A DNA stretch of 64,000 nt, from NCBI GenBank assembly GCA_023653785.1, contig JAMKCH010010265.1, positions 1-64,000 of the forward strand, read 5' to 3'. The notes under the pieces were generated by a model that ran no database searches, was not told where the DNA came from, and saw nothing but the letters and a program-made list of their open reading frames with translations. How positions within the stretch are numbered: position 1 is the stretch's first letter; the number at the start of each line of letters is the position of its first letter. This DNA is from Ophioderma brevispina (Eukaryota; Echinodermata; Ophiuroidea; Amphilepidida; Ophiodermatidae). Of this stretch, positions 46,106 to 56,787 are shown piece by piece. Position numbers and translations under genes: made by a program.

Positions 46106-46888
46106 GTAAGCGAATAAAGTGATTGAAAGCTTACACGTTTAACTGCATCTTTGAAAGGAATTTGAAAAAACGGTAAAGGTACCTGGGTGATACCTTAAAA
46201 GGAAACTTCCGAATCTACTTCTAAAACGCTAAAACGATATATGATAACGCATCCGATAGCTTCCAAGGAATTCGCTGAAAACACATTAAAATATGTCATA
46301 GGCATGAAAGTCTCATGTAAAAATGCGATTTTTAACAGCTCTTTGTTTTCTTAAAACATATGCGATCAAAGATAGGCTGACAATTACCCTCGTGTAAAAC
46401 TTTGAATACTGGCAGGTGTTTATGGGCTACAATGCCCTTAAAGTTAAAGGTCTAGCATTAGCTAATAGATTCAAGCTCGGAAAAGTTTGGAATCTAGGTT
46501 ACATCATGGAAGAAAGAGATAAGAAGGAAGCACATAGACTTTCATCATCCGATTTTAAATCTGTTTGTCCATTCACCCACACAAAAGGAAGGGATTCAAC
46601 AGCGACCCTTTGATCGTAATTCCTTTGTTTGTACATGTGGAACTGTATTTTTGTGAAAATTTCATATACAATCTTGCAACCAAGGTTTTTCTAAATCAAA
46701 ATTGTATCAGGACTCCAAATATCATGGCTGTCATTTTTTAAAATGTGTTTTGGGTGTATTCTAGGGGGCAAGGTTAAACAGGGGTCAAAATATAAAAGGG
46801 GGCAAAATGTGTTTTAAAGTATACCGTCATGTTCAGTACCTTTCAAGGATTACAGAAAGGTATAGTTTGCCCTACCTGAGGGTTATAG

Positions 46889-47026
46889 TATACAAATATT
46901 CACTGCTTTGAGGGCCATGGTAAAAATTATAGGCCCAAGGTGATCTCAAAACCATACTTGAGATCACCGAGGGCCTATAATTTTTACCATGCCCCGAAAA
47001 AAAGCAGTCAATATTTGTTTTATATA
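46889..47026. repeat. Strong palindrome inside the left arm of the recombinase element
   Basis: Arms of about 60 bp: 'tggtaaaaattataggccc' with 'ggtgatctcaa' pairs with 'ttgagatcacc' and 'gggcctataatttttacca'; outside these, 'acaaatattcactgcttt' pairs with 'aaagcagtcaatatttgt'. The loop is about 10 nt. No equivalent palindrome occurs in the right arm, so it may be a separate MITE nested in the TIR. Confidence 0.8.
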
Positions 47027-47417
47027 CCGAATTTAAAGATTTCTGACATCTGATTGGTTAAAACACACTTCATAAGGCCTACATTATCATACTACACTAG
47101 GCCTTTTTATGATATTAAAACAACAACTAACTTTTACATTTAGGCCTACTTACCAGATTTGTTCCAGCACTACGTCTATGGTTCCAGGCACTTTTCATTA
47201 CAGCAACTGATCACAATCCACACTTGCAAATTGCATGGACAAAATTTCAAATTGTTCATTAACGTTTCAAAAATCCAACGAAGAAGTTCAATATCCAAAG
47301 TCAAATATCCAACAAGCAATCCCAATGTAAAACAGTTCAAAATTCAATCCAAGCCAAATCAGTGACAACATATTTACACAGCTGCAGTCTCTTAATTTTA
47401 TTTATTATAGATCTTTA

Positions 47418-47439
47418 CCACACAGTGCTGGAAGTTGAA
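47418..47439. repeat. Inner 22-bp inverted repeat, left copy
   Basis: Pairs without mismatch with 48690-48711 (right copy reads ttcaacttccagcactgtgt + gg). Left copy is 34 bp past the recombinase stop codon; right copy is about 31 bp before its ATG. Symmetric placement next to a tyrosine-recombinase gene suggests recombinase binding or core sites. Confidence 0.85.
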
Positions 47440-47473
47440 CTGTGATTTGTTTTCCTCCAGTTGACTGCTAGTA

Positions 47474-48658
47474 TTATTGGTTCTGGTCCCGCAGAACTTG
47501 ATCAATTATTTTCAGATCACTGTCTTGACTATCCTGGCTTGAAGTTGAAATTGGTTCAAGGAAACTTGATAGCAATACTTCACCAGAAGCTGAAGATGTT
47601 GATGGCATATCATACGATTCATGTGGATTGATTGTAGCAGCTATTGCATTACTCATTTCAACCTTCTTAACCTCACTGGTTCTGGCGTAGTTCTTGATGC
47701 TTGCTTCCGAATGAAACCCAGACACCGTCATTATATCACGATTGGAAAACCCTGCTGTGTCTAGTGATGTGATACTTGTAGCGCGCAAATAGTAATTGGT
47801 GTAAACGCGCGAACACTGTGCTCGCAGAGATATCATTTTCATGTTATCCCCAAGCGTGTTCTTCCCTAAGGGAGCATTCAAATACCATTGCTCGGAGTCG
47901 GATCCAGGTGACTAGGGACGTTGCCAAAACCACTTGCAAGCAGGATTAAGCTTCTCTTTGTATTGCATGAACGATGTCACAGCGCAACAAGGGTTTCCTG
48001 GTTCAGCCATCATGATGCCACCTTGACTCTTCTCTGACGAATCTTGTCTGTTGTTCTTTGTCAAAGTATCGCGCAAAGTAATGAAATTCTTACCACCTTC
48101 AGAATGTTCTTCGAAACTTTCCAGTGTCATGTTGCGTAGTTTCTCCCTGCCATGGTTACAGAAATAGAGCATAATGTCAACAAATACCTTTTCCTGTAGT
48201 CGAAAAGAATCCCGTATCTTGGTCATATCATCAGATGGGATAGGCACTTTATGCTCCACAACAGCTTTACCTTCTTTCTTGAATGTAGCAGAAAATGCCT
48301 TGAAAAGACGAGACGAGCTCTTAAAATCCTGGTGATTTACCACATCTACTTTCATTGGTGAATTGATAAACTATCTCTGGATGCCAAAGCGAATAGCTTG
48401 CATTGCCTTCTTACTGTATTTAGCTCCATTTACTTGACGAGCAGACGCATAGAATTTGGCCATGTTTTGATCTAGTTCTGAATTCGACAGCTTTAGCACA
48501 TCATCGATGTCTCCATTTCCAGATGCAGTGAGATATTCCTTGAATATTTTTGTAGCATACTTGACCTGGTTTTTTGTGTTCTCGCTATCAGCTGCCTCTA
48601 TTATGTCAAACAGTCCTTCCTCTTCAACTAAGGCAAATCTTGGCTGTGATTCAGCCAT
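47474..48658 (-). pseudogene. Crypton/DUF3504-type tyrosine recombinase with two in-frame TAG codons
   Basis: One frame of 395 codons from ATG (48658) to the natural stop, interrupted only by TAG at codon 96 (48371-48373) and codon 249 (47912-47914). The N-terminal part (codons 1-95) ends 'KAMQAIRFGIQR', where relatives continue with Tyr. Codons about 165-180 'FCNHGREKLRNM' hold the box-I Arg. 'NPCCAVTSFMQYKEKLNP' is the DUF3504 hallmark. The C-terminal catalytic part has 'YTNYYLRATSITSL' (Arg about 292; the usual His three residues before it is Tyr) and 'SGFHSEASIKNY' (usual GH is GF; nucleophile Tyr about 324). Ser-rich tail. The same domain family is found in Crypton transposons and in host QRICH1/ZMYM-type proteins. 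No frameshifts, so inactivation is recent. Confidence 0.85.
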
Positions 48659-48689
48659 AATTCATCCAAAATGACCGGTTTGTTTATGT

Positions 48690-48711
48690 TTCAACTTCCA
48701 GCACTGTGTGG
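48690..48711. repeat. Inner 22-bp inverted repeat, right copy
   Basis: Perfect complement of 47418-47439, located just upstream of the recombinase start codon, so it could also lie within its promoter or leader. Confidence 0.85.
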
Positions 48712-49864
48712 GTGAAGGGTGAAGAGAGGTCGTCTGCTATCGGGTCAACTCAATGCAAAGTAGTGCAAAATTGAGGACCGTCTCTGCTACAGCCATGTCT
48801 CTACACTTTTAGATGTATATTGTATATAGCAATACTACCGAGTCGGGTAGAAGAGACTGTAACTGCTCAATGACCGGGCATGGCAATTGCTATTGCCCTG
48901 CAATAGTAAATGCAATGCCTGGCAGGAGTTTTATATGAATGAGTAGTAAATTTATGTCCCTACTTTTAACCAATCAGATGACAAGGATCCTTAAATGAGG
49001 TATATAATACAAGAGTTACAAGGCAAAATGAGGTCAAGGTCACACTGGGGGTAAAACTTCAGATTCATCGGTTCGTTTTAAAAATGGTGCCAAATTATTC
49101 GTCTTATTGTACAGAAGCCGAAAATATACAGGTCGCGTTGTCAATGACGTTGATGATAATTAAGAGGGCAAATATGACCGTGGTCATATCTGTAAAAGTC
49201 TCACTTTGAAAGGTGAAACACAGAATCTATATACATATAATGAACGATTTAAAACCAGTTTCAACAAAATCGGACGATTCTGTAATTAATGACCTTGAAA
49301 TTTCTTGAGCCTATTGTACTAAAACAATAGGTTGTAAATATGGCAAATTATACCTTTTAGAAACCTTATGAGCAACCGAACAAATTGGTATAAATATTAA
49401 AACAATTTAAACACTTTTATGGTTTACCCCTGTACAAATTTTCCCCCTTATAAAACACCCAAGAACACATTTTAAAAAATGTTACCCATGATTTTCAGAT
49501 TCTACATGAAATTCTGTATTGGAAAAACATTGGAGTCAAAATTGTATATGAAAAAAACTAAACCAAAACATTAATTACATTTTCCCATGTACTATGTCGC
49601 AATCGATGATTGGCGAGCAATCATTACTGGAGAATTTTTTTGAAAACTCTGTACGAACATGTAAAAGTGCAAAAGTATATTGCATATTACAACATATTCC
49701 GGCTGTCTCCGGTGTGTATTTGTCACTGTTTTGGTTAAATACGCAGTGTTTGTACTTTGTACATCGTTATGCGTTCAGCTTTATTGACAAGACTTCCCAG
49801 TGCGAGAAATAAAAGATGAAAGTTTGACTAAATTTAAACGTTTGACCCGGGGATGGCCATCTTA

Positions 49865-50640
49865 GATTTTCGTTGGGCACCCATGCTCGTTCCAAGGGTT
49901 CTGAGAGTGACCCCTAACGGGACCAATTAAGTGTTAAAATATACCCGGCCCCCTAATTGGACCAGCTTTAGTGATATTATACTAGTTTTCAGTGAAAATA
50001 TACTTACTGTGCTATTTTAAATGTATTTTCCACTAGTATTATCCCAGTTATATACAGTATTTTGAAATTTTACTTATAATGTATTATAAACATATTTACT
50101 TGTATGCAAAATATTTTTGATTAATATTGTAACGATTAATGTTTCACTGTACTGCATTATTTACATAATTATTTATCATATTGTTTTTGCTGTATTCTAT
50201 GATGAACAAATAAAAATTGATTGAAGATTGAAGGTAATTGGAAGTGAGATTATACCCCTTGCGGGACCTGTTCTCAATACATGAAAAAAGATACACATTT
50301 AAAATAGCCAATATACAAAAAAATGACACTTGTGCTACTGCAAGAAAAAAAATACACACTTAGGGTTATTTTTCTGATAATAATCTTTTTAAAATAGCCA
50401 ATATACAAAAAAATGACACTTGTGCTACTGCAAGAAAAAAAATACACACTTAGGGTTATTTTTCTGATAATGTTTAGGGTAATTTCTCCTATTTGTATCA
50501 TTGAACCAGTCACAATCACAACTGAATTTATACCCCTAGCGGGACTAGAATTTGGTTATTGTGAATTTGATACCTCTAACGGTAGTCCCGCATATGTACC
50601 TAGTCCCTCTTTTTTCGGAACGAGCATGGGTTCCCGACCA
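49865..50640. mobile_element. Probable TIR element with GGAACGAGCATGGGT ends
   Basis: Left end 'cacccatgctcgttccaa' (49878) is inverted at the right as 'cggaacgagcatgggttcc' (50617). Motif 'cccctaacgggac' or variants recurs at 49911, 50256, 50530 and 50574. The interior is AT-rich and contains the 84-bp duplication at 50298-50471. No transposase. Confidence 0.5.
50298..50471. repeat. Two identical 84-bp copies in tandem (period 90 bp)
   Basis: 50298-50381 and 50388-50471 are identical by eye, separated by the hexamer aatctt. In minus-strand translation each gives 'SVYFFSCSSTSVIFLYIGYF'. Identity implies a very recent duplication, a polymorphism or an assembly artefact. Confidence 0.9.
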
Positions 50641-50699
50641 ATCCAAGAACCACCCGGGTGTGTTGATCGGTTTCCATGGAAGCCGCCATATGTTTGAAT

Positions 50700-51448
50700 A
50701 TTTATTTCGCAGCATTCATCGCGTGCTTATACGCTGATTCCCGATGTCCATGAATCTTTATGCAATGAAGAAACTGCGAATTTTCTCGAGCGAGAAAATC
50801 GGACTAGGATTATCCTCGGAAGGGTCACTTGTGAGGATATGAATAACAATCGCAATTATGGGGCGGCAGATAGCTCGTTCAAAAGCCAAGTGGGTCGATG
50901 TGCTTCCTTCTTATCTCTTTCTTCCTTGGTTACATGCACCGGTTGCGTATGTTGCACACGAAATGTTACACGTTATCAAACGTTGATTTGAAAAGGCTTA
51001 TTATGTATATTCACATTTTCCAAGATGATTTCCTATGGGCGTGACTTAATAAAAGTTGGTGGTCATCTTATATCAAATACCATACACAATTTGTGCACAC
51101 ATTTTGCAGCTGCGTGATTCTGAACATGTAAATACATCGAAGAATATGGAATAGAGCGTACTCTCAGCGTGTCGTCATGGGGACTTGACCGTGTGGACCA
51201 GAGAAGTCTACCATTGGATGATGTCAAGCCAAGTTTTATAGGTAACCCTATTCCTTGGCACCATGCAATATTTTATTATAATAACTGTCATGTGATAGTT
51301 TAGCTATGTAATTGTATACAAATATTGATTGCCCATGAATGTGATAGTAAACATGTTCTCCATGTCTAGATTCTTATTTCTAATTGGTTGAATTGAGTCG
51401 CGTGTCATGGGATAGTTTCTTTGGTTTAGAACCCTGCCAGATTAAAGG
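50700..51448. other. No gene recognised
   Basis: Unique-looking DNA with a short palindrome attttctcgagcgagaaaat (50778-50797). Confidence 0.4.
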
Positions 51449-51745
51449 GGCATTTCGTGATCCACGGCATCGTCCCCCCGACATACCCAAATAGTTGAGA
51501 TTTTCATATCCTCTGAACCGTTCACATAAGTAATCCATGTGTGCCAAATATTACGTGCAAATTCGACCGTGTGTGTAAGAAATTCATAATTTTGTAATTT
51601 TTGTCCGTAAACGGACAGAAATTATAGCACTGTGGCCTATGGGACCGTGGGAAACGAGCATTTGCTCATAACACAAAACCGCAAAGTCGGGATCAGCTAA
51701 AAAGTTGTGAATAAGCTTTTCTCAAGGATATCTAGTGAACAATGA
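51449..51745. mobile_element. Truncated 'GGGGCATTTCGTGATCC' MITE
   Basis: Begins 'aaaggggcatttcgtgatcc', a terminal sequence I recall as common to MITEs of marine invertebrate genomes, and contains a central hairpin 'gtccgtaaacggac'. The expected complementary end ('ggatcacgaaatgcccc') is absent, so the right side is truncated or replaced. Part of the right half matches 35372-35500. Confidence 0.55.
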
Positions 51746-51749
51746 ATAC

Positions 51750-52890
51750 AACAGAAGGTTTTCAATTGGTTAAAGCGTGGCCATCGTGTAGACGCGTTGG
51801 AGTGTTCGCCTTACACTCTTGTGTAAGAGTTGATATTTGTGAAAACATACAGTTTGAGTCCGATATAAGAAAGCGAAAGGTGTTATTCACCGAGCTATAT
51901 ATATAGAATACAAGTAAACTGATGTCGATCATGGCCGGCTGAGATTAGTTTATATAAACGATATTTTAAAATAATATCTTAGTAATGTACGGTACCATGT
52001 TTCAAATATTACCCTTTATTTTTGTTTTCTTCTTAAAATGTATTAAATTGAATAGAAATAGGGTTAAGTTACGGATATTGGTTGTGATTTTAGGTCACAG
52101 CTTGCCAAATAACCCATAGTAGAAGCTCGGGGTTTATTTATTCGCGAACGAGGATAGGTATTTTAGTCTTATTTTGTGCTTTACGTCATGAACAAATTAG
52201 CTCAGTCTTAGTCGGGGCGGTGATAACATCTGAAATATTTCTAACTGCGTGGGCAAGAACAACAGTGGCAGGAACAATAGACCAGGAACTTTAGGGTCTG
52301 TGTAGCCAGAAGCGGCAAAGATTAGCCTGGCTAGTTTTTCAGGCATGATATTTCTCATGTCGTCCGGAGCAACATATCAAAAGTCTTAAGAAGCCCCCCG
52401 CCCCCCGTGTAATTGAGTAATAAGGGTTTAGGTTAATGCAGGGGTAAAACAAATTAAAACGATTCAATTAAGCTAAAAATCATTGCCTATTATATTCTTC
52501 CAGTCTCACTGATTAAGGAAGTTCCATATTTGCCTACTTTTGACACTTCGGTTGGCTACAAATGTTCCAGGTCATCGAATGACAGTATAATTTTAAAACC
52601 AACCACGCGCCCCTATTTCAATAAAACTAATCCAATAACTTTTACATGCAAGTCCGGTCCTATTAAGCGAAAAACCATGCATTCCAATCTACATCTTTTC
52701 AATTTCACATTATAGGGCAAAGCGGCTTGTGAGGCTCCCATACCTGTATTAATCCGTTTAATAGGCCCCTATAACTAGCAAGGACATAATAAACTGTTTA
52801 AAAAGTGTATTTCATTTTTAAGGAAATTCATATTTTAATTTTAAACACTTTTTAAAAGAATTGGAGCATTCTGGAACGTTGGAAGACTTC
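51750..52890. other. No gene recognised
   Basis: AT-rich with a short C-run (52396-52407). A small inverted pair 'aaactgtttaaaaagtg' / 'taaacactttttaaaa' occurs at about 52790-52855. Confidence 0.4.
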
Positions 52891-52897
52891 CTATGTA

Positions 52898-53112
52898 CCC
52901 CACCCCCCCCCCGTAATGTATTTACAATGATACAAGAAGTTATTTGAATTTGGCCTTGTTTAATCAAAAACGGAATAAACGGCTAACCATATTAATTTTT
53001 ATGTTGCATGTAAATTATATGAAGGGGTTCATATGGAAGTCTTGCCGACCGTTTACCCCCCCCGCTTACCCCCTTACCCCCTCCCCACCCCCCCCCATCA
53101 CCCCCCATAACC
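52898..53112. repeat. C-tract cluster, G-quadruplex prone on the minus strand
   Basis: Runs of C: 52903-52912, then at 53057-53108 a series of at least six runs of 4-9 C separated by 2-5 bases. The minus strand therefore has the G4 pattern many times over; the plus strand has i-motif potential. Confidence 0.8.
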
Positions 53113-53225
53113 CGTAGATTAGGGCAAACGATAAGCCTTTTTAATTCCTTATGGCATGACATGACATAAACGATGGTATTCATTTGAACACACGTTTTAT
53201 AATTTTGCATGCACCTTTCCCTCCC

Positions 53226-53530
53226 ACCCAACGTTGCCCCCTAATTCAAGTTTCCCAACCTGGGGTCGCGAACCCTTTTGGCGAACCCTTAAGAAGGGGG
53301 TCGGCGACGTTATTAAATGAAAATGAAAAGTACTCTTGTCTAAATCGACTACAGGAACCATGACCAACCCCCTGCCCCCCCCCCCGGGGATTTTTGGAGA
53401 CACCATATGTGTTTTGTGACGCTATAACCATTAGCAACTGATTCAGGTTTTTCTGCAAAAATCCCCACCCTGGGTTAAACGGTGAGGGCGCTTTTACAAG
53501 GGTGCCAAAAGGCACAACCACCCCTTCGGG
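53226..53530. repeat. Repeat arm inverted relative to 57825-58350
   Basis: Elements in order: 'ttcccaacctggggtcgcg', a C9-GGGG run with 'ggggatttttggagac', and 'tgcaaaaatccccaccctgg' with 'gtgagggcgc'. The same pieces occur in reverse order and complement at 57825-58350. 'gttcccaacctggggtcgcg' resembles ends of hAT elements. Confidence 0.6.
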
Positions 53531-53569
53531 AGAGAAGTTCCAACATGCCGAGCACAACACAGAAACATC

Positions 53570-54289
53570 ACAGGAACTTGCATTTATCCAATAGATAGCT
53601 ATGGTGCCTCATCTTTCCAATGATACCAAAATTGAGTACCAACATGATAGGCATTTTACGTCACAATGACTTCATTAAAGTTTCGCCATGTTAGCAAAGA
53701 TTGTCAATTTCCATAGACACACATAGGGGAAAAATTCAATTTTTCGCACAAAAAAATGTTAAGAAATACCAATTTTCAAGCGGTTTGGCTCCTCTCTACT
53801 TGATGGAAATGTTAGTTTTTAAAATGAGAGCATTTTTTAGTGGTTATAATTATGTTTTGGATCGCTAAAATTTCGAAATATCAATTTTCAACCCCATATT
53901 CAGTACATGCTATTTTCATACTTTCATCAAAAATATAAAGTTCATAGGATGTATAATGGGGTGTTGGCACTTATTTGATACAATGGAAAGAAGAAACTCG
54001 AAGCTACCCTGTGGGTTACCAAATTTACAGGAATGAAGCGGATGTTCAGCAGTAACGAAAATCACGAAGACAGACATGACTCAAGAAGAGGGAGGAAAGA
54101 GAAGAACTAATTTCTGAATCAAAAGGAGCTGCATTTAAGCTCTTATCAAAGGAAAACAGCCTTGCTTAAAAGATCGCCAATTAAACAATACCAATGATTA
54201 TTTAAAAATAGAAAATTCTTCTTATTATACCCAAAACACGTGGTTCTCAAATGTGATATAGCCAGAGGTGGGTACACTGTCTGGCTGCT
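53570..54289. other. No gene recognised
   Basis: AT-rich, no repeat partner seen. Confidence 0.4.
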
Positions 54290-54830
54290 TCACTGAATTA
54301 TGCAAGGTTACATTGTCTATAGCATTGTGGACTCAACATTCGGCAGACCAAGAGATGCCCCAGTGTCTGATCTGCTTCCAGGTAAAGGTGTAGAAAACAT
54401 CACTTCTGCAAGGAAACATTTGAACGGCCGATTCTGGATTCATCAGAATCAGCTGAGGGATCACCGCCACTCAGCCCACGAGAAGCCAGCCCCAGGCGGG
54501 AAACCGATCACCCTGGAGGCTCAATACCAATAGATGCATTGGTTGACAGCAAGGTCTCTTTCCACTAGCCAACTCCCCCAAACTTTTTAGAGACTATTTC
54601 AAAGGCCCGGACTTGCCTAAGAAAAACACCAGGACTAAGGCGGTCGGTCAGCAGCCGGTCTCTGTCCGAAACACAGGGCGCTCAATAAACAGATAATGGC
54701 AGCTATGCTCAGCATGCAAACGCTGACGGCATACTATAAGTGGTCCGATGGGCTGGCCGGCGAAGACACCAACGCGGGACAAGCCGGAAGGAGGCATCCA
54801 ACGACAGGTCTGACCCCTCCCATACAGAGC
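54290..54830 (-). pseudogene. 3' fragment of the same Jockey-like retroelement family
   Basis: Nucleotide match by eye to 29890-30260: 'ctgcaaggaaac', 'cggcc.attctgg', 'cagct..gg', 'caataccaatagatg' and 'ggaggcatcc' in the same order. Minus-strand text 'GHLLVC' corresponds to the Cys-rich tail at 27600. No long frame on the correct strand survives. It shows what the 27.4/29.9-kb copy looked like before it was split. Confidence 0.65.
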
Positions 54831-54924
54831 AAGCATACATCCACAATGAGCAGCATCCGGGACAAGCGCCATCGTTCTCAGGGCATGCGGGCACAGGGTA
54901 ATGGGGGAAAAGCCCCTTGTGGGG

Positions 54925-55840
54925 GATCAGGGCAGGAGACCCCTGAAGCTCTTGAGGTGTAACATGTTCGGTGATTGCGGAGAGGGGTAGTGTCCTTATC
55001 TTGAAGCAGATGAACTATGATGAACGTTGCAGGGATCCAGGGGGGGAGCCCCAGGAGCTCTTGGGGGGTATTAGGGCATGTTTTTTCTCCGCATCGAGAT
55101 GAGGCTCTCGGTTATACTCACAAGCATGAAGCAGGTAAACTATACTGCCCCTGCCGGGGGTCCAGGGTTCGGAGCCCGGGGAAGCCCTTGAGTTAAATAG
55201 TATGTTTGAGTGACTTCGGAGAGAGAGATGCTCAGTTATCTTATATCGTGAAGCAGATGAACTATACTGCCCATGGCGGGTCGGTCAAGGGTGACGGAGC
55301 CCCGGAACCTTCAGTTTTAGTATGTTTGAGTGCTTCAGAAGAGAGCTCTCAGTTATCTCATGATCTTGAAGACAGGATGGTGGGACTTACGTAGCAAGGG
55401 GTCAGGGGGATCAAGAGCCCTGTGGATTTTAAGCATGTTTTTTCTCCTCGCATCCGGAGAGCTCTCGTTTATCTCACCAATCAGAAGCAGATTGAAATAC
55501 TACTGATCTGGGCGGGGTCCAGGGTTCGGAGGCCGTGGAAGCTCTTGAGTATGTTTGAGTGCCTTCGGAGGGATCTCAGTTATCTTATTACTGAAGCAGA
55601 TGAATTATACTTCCCTGGCGGGTTTTTGTCAAGGATGACGGATCCCCGGAACCTCTCAGTTTTGGTATGTTTGAGTGCCTTCGGTAGAGCTCTCAGGTAT
55701 CTCATTATCTGAGCAGATGGACTTACATAGCAGGGGTCAAGGGGGAGGCATGTTTCAGCGCATCCGACGAGCTCTCGGTTACTACCTCACAATCATGATG
55801 CAGAGAGATCTCAGTTATCTAATTATTTGAAGCCAGATGG
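54925..55840. repeat. Satellite with 118-bp monomers in an A-B-C higher-order repeat
   Basis: Monomers share 'gagctctc.gttatctca', 'gaagcagatgaactatact' and 'gggtc..ggg'. Three types alternate: A ('atgttttttctcc', 55080, 55435, 55748), B ('tatgtttgagtg', 55200, 55553) and C ('tagtatgtttgagtgcttc', 55318, 55668), giving a period of about 355 bp. Open frames over it (55206-55394, 55422-55712) are not genes. Confidence 0.75.
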
Positions 55841-56525
55841 GACTTGATGCTCTGTGCCAATAAAACAACAAAAAATCACAAACAACGGTATTTTTCTTTT
55901 TATTTTTCCGAAATCTTCATTTCAGCGCCCCCCCTGAGGTGGATCCTGGGCATGTGCCCCCTCCTCTTGCCCCTTCCCTAGCTACGCCCACTGCTTCCGA
56001 TGTGCGTCTTATAAGGAGAGTGCAGTCCAAGGTGACTTCCTAAGTAAACATGACTATCAAAGTGCTCCAGGGGCGCTCCAGACTAGGTCACTCAAAGGTA
56101 ACGCCTTGCGCAAGGCCCGGCGCAGACGGAAGCATACCACATGTGACCCCGGATGGACTTGCGCGTGATGATGGTTCTTCCTCACAATCAGGGGTGAGTC
56201 CATTAAAGGCACTTTTTTGAGTTCCCTTTGACTATCGCACCTGTGTGCCAATTTCCAAGATTGTCTTTCCAGACAAAAATGACAGACTCCCGCACATTCA
56301 GGCCGGTCGAAGGCACAGATGCCGAAAGGAGAGGCATAAGCACGCTCCCCCGGGGTATTCCATCCCTGAGCCCAAATAGACCACAACCAAGCACCTGTGT
56401 GTTGAAGTACCTTAGTTATTTCTTAACAACAACTTTTGTGGACGCGTTTGGTTGCATCGCTACGCGTACACTCCTTGCCTGAAGCTCACGCAAGCAGGCG
56501 TAGTAAGAAGCTTGTTGCTCACTTA
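55841..56525. other. No recognised gene; hAT-like end at 55970-56000
   Basis: 'ccctagctacgcccactgc' resembles a hAT 3' end (TAGCTACGCCNCTG), but no matching left end was found. A 109-codon minus frame (56057-56386) and an overlapping plus frame are unrecognised; this 330-bp stretch is GC-richer than its surroundings. Confidence 0.35.
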
Positions 56526-56784
56526 GGTCCGTATGCACAAAAGATTTAGACCGGGTCTAAAGCTAGACCTGTTCTAAGTGTATTTTTGTCCCACCAGAAA
56601 AGACATCTTCCTTTGCTTTGACATGAAGGTTTTGCATTTATTTTGAAATTTGAATTTTAATCTTTGAAATTTGCTAGTTAAGTTATAAAGAAAAGTTGAA
56701 TAACTGTCCATTTTGGGCAAAACTAATTTTGACTTAGACCAGGTCTAACTTTAAACCTGGTCTACCTTTTTGTGCATACGGACC
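56526..56784. mobile_element. PIF/Harbinger-type MITE, 259 bp
   Basis: Ends GGTCCGTATGCACAAAA and, complemented on the right, GGTCCGTATGCACAAAA, followed inward by 'agaccgggtctaa' and its counterpart 'ttaaacctggtct'. Flanked by TTA on both sides (56523-56525 and 56785-56787), the 3-bp target duplication typical of Harbinger elements. Interior AT-rich, non-coding. Perfect terminal repeats suggest recent movement. Confidence 0.9.
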
Positions 56785-56787
56785 TTA

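Larger units (their letters stand above)
46630..49590 (-). mobile_element. Tyrosine-recombinase element with long terminal inverted repeats
   Basis: The outer arms (left about 46630-47065, right about 48963-49590) are diverged inverted repeats. Reading inward on the left and outward-complemented on the right, both contain 'catatacaa', 'ggtttttct/tgtttttcc', 'cattttttaaaatgtgtt', 'ggtata.tttgcc', 'tatatacc', 'atttaa' and 'tgacatctgattggttaaaa'. Between them is a DUF3504/Crypton-type recombinase (47474-48658), itself framed by a 22-bp perfect inverted repeat. The left arm also holds a palindrome (46889-47026). Target duplication and exact ends are not resolved. Confidence 0.7.

Noticed and set aside
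50274..50519. Tandem-repeat membrane protein on the minus strand
   Set aside because: Repeat peptide derives from the 84-bp DNA duplication in A-rich sequence.
55206..55712. Two repeated protein-like frames
   Set aside because: They lie wholly within the 118-bp satellite.
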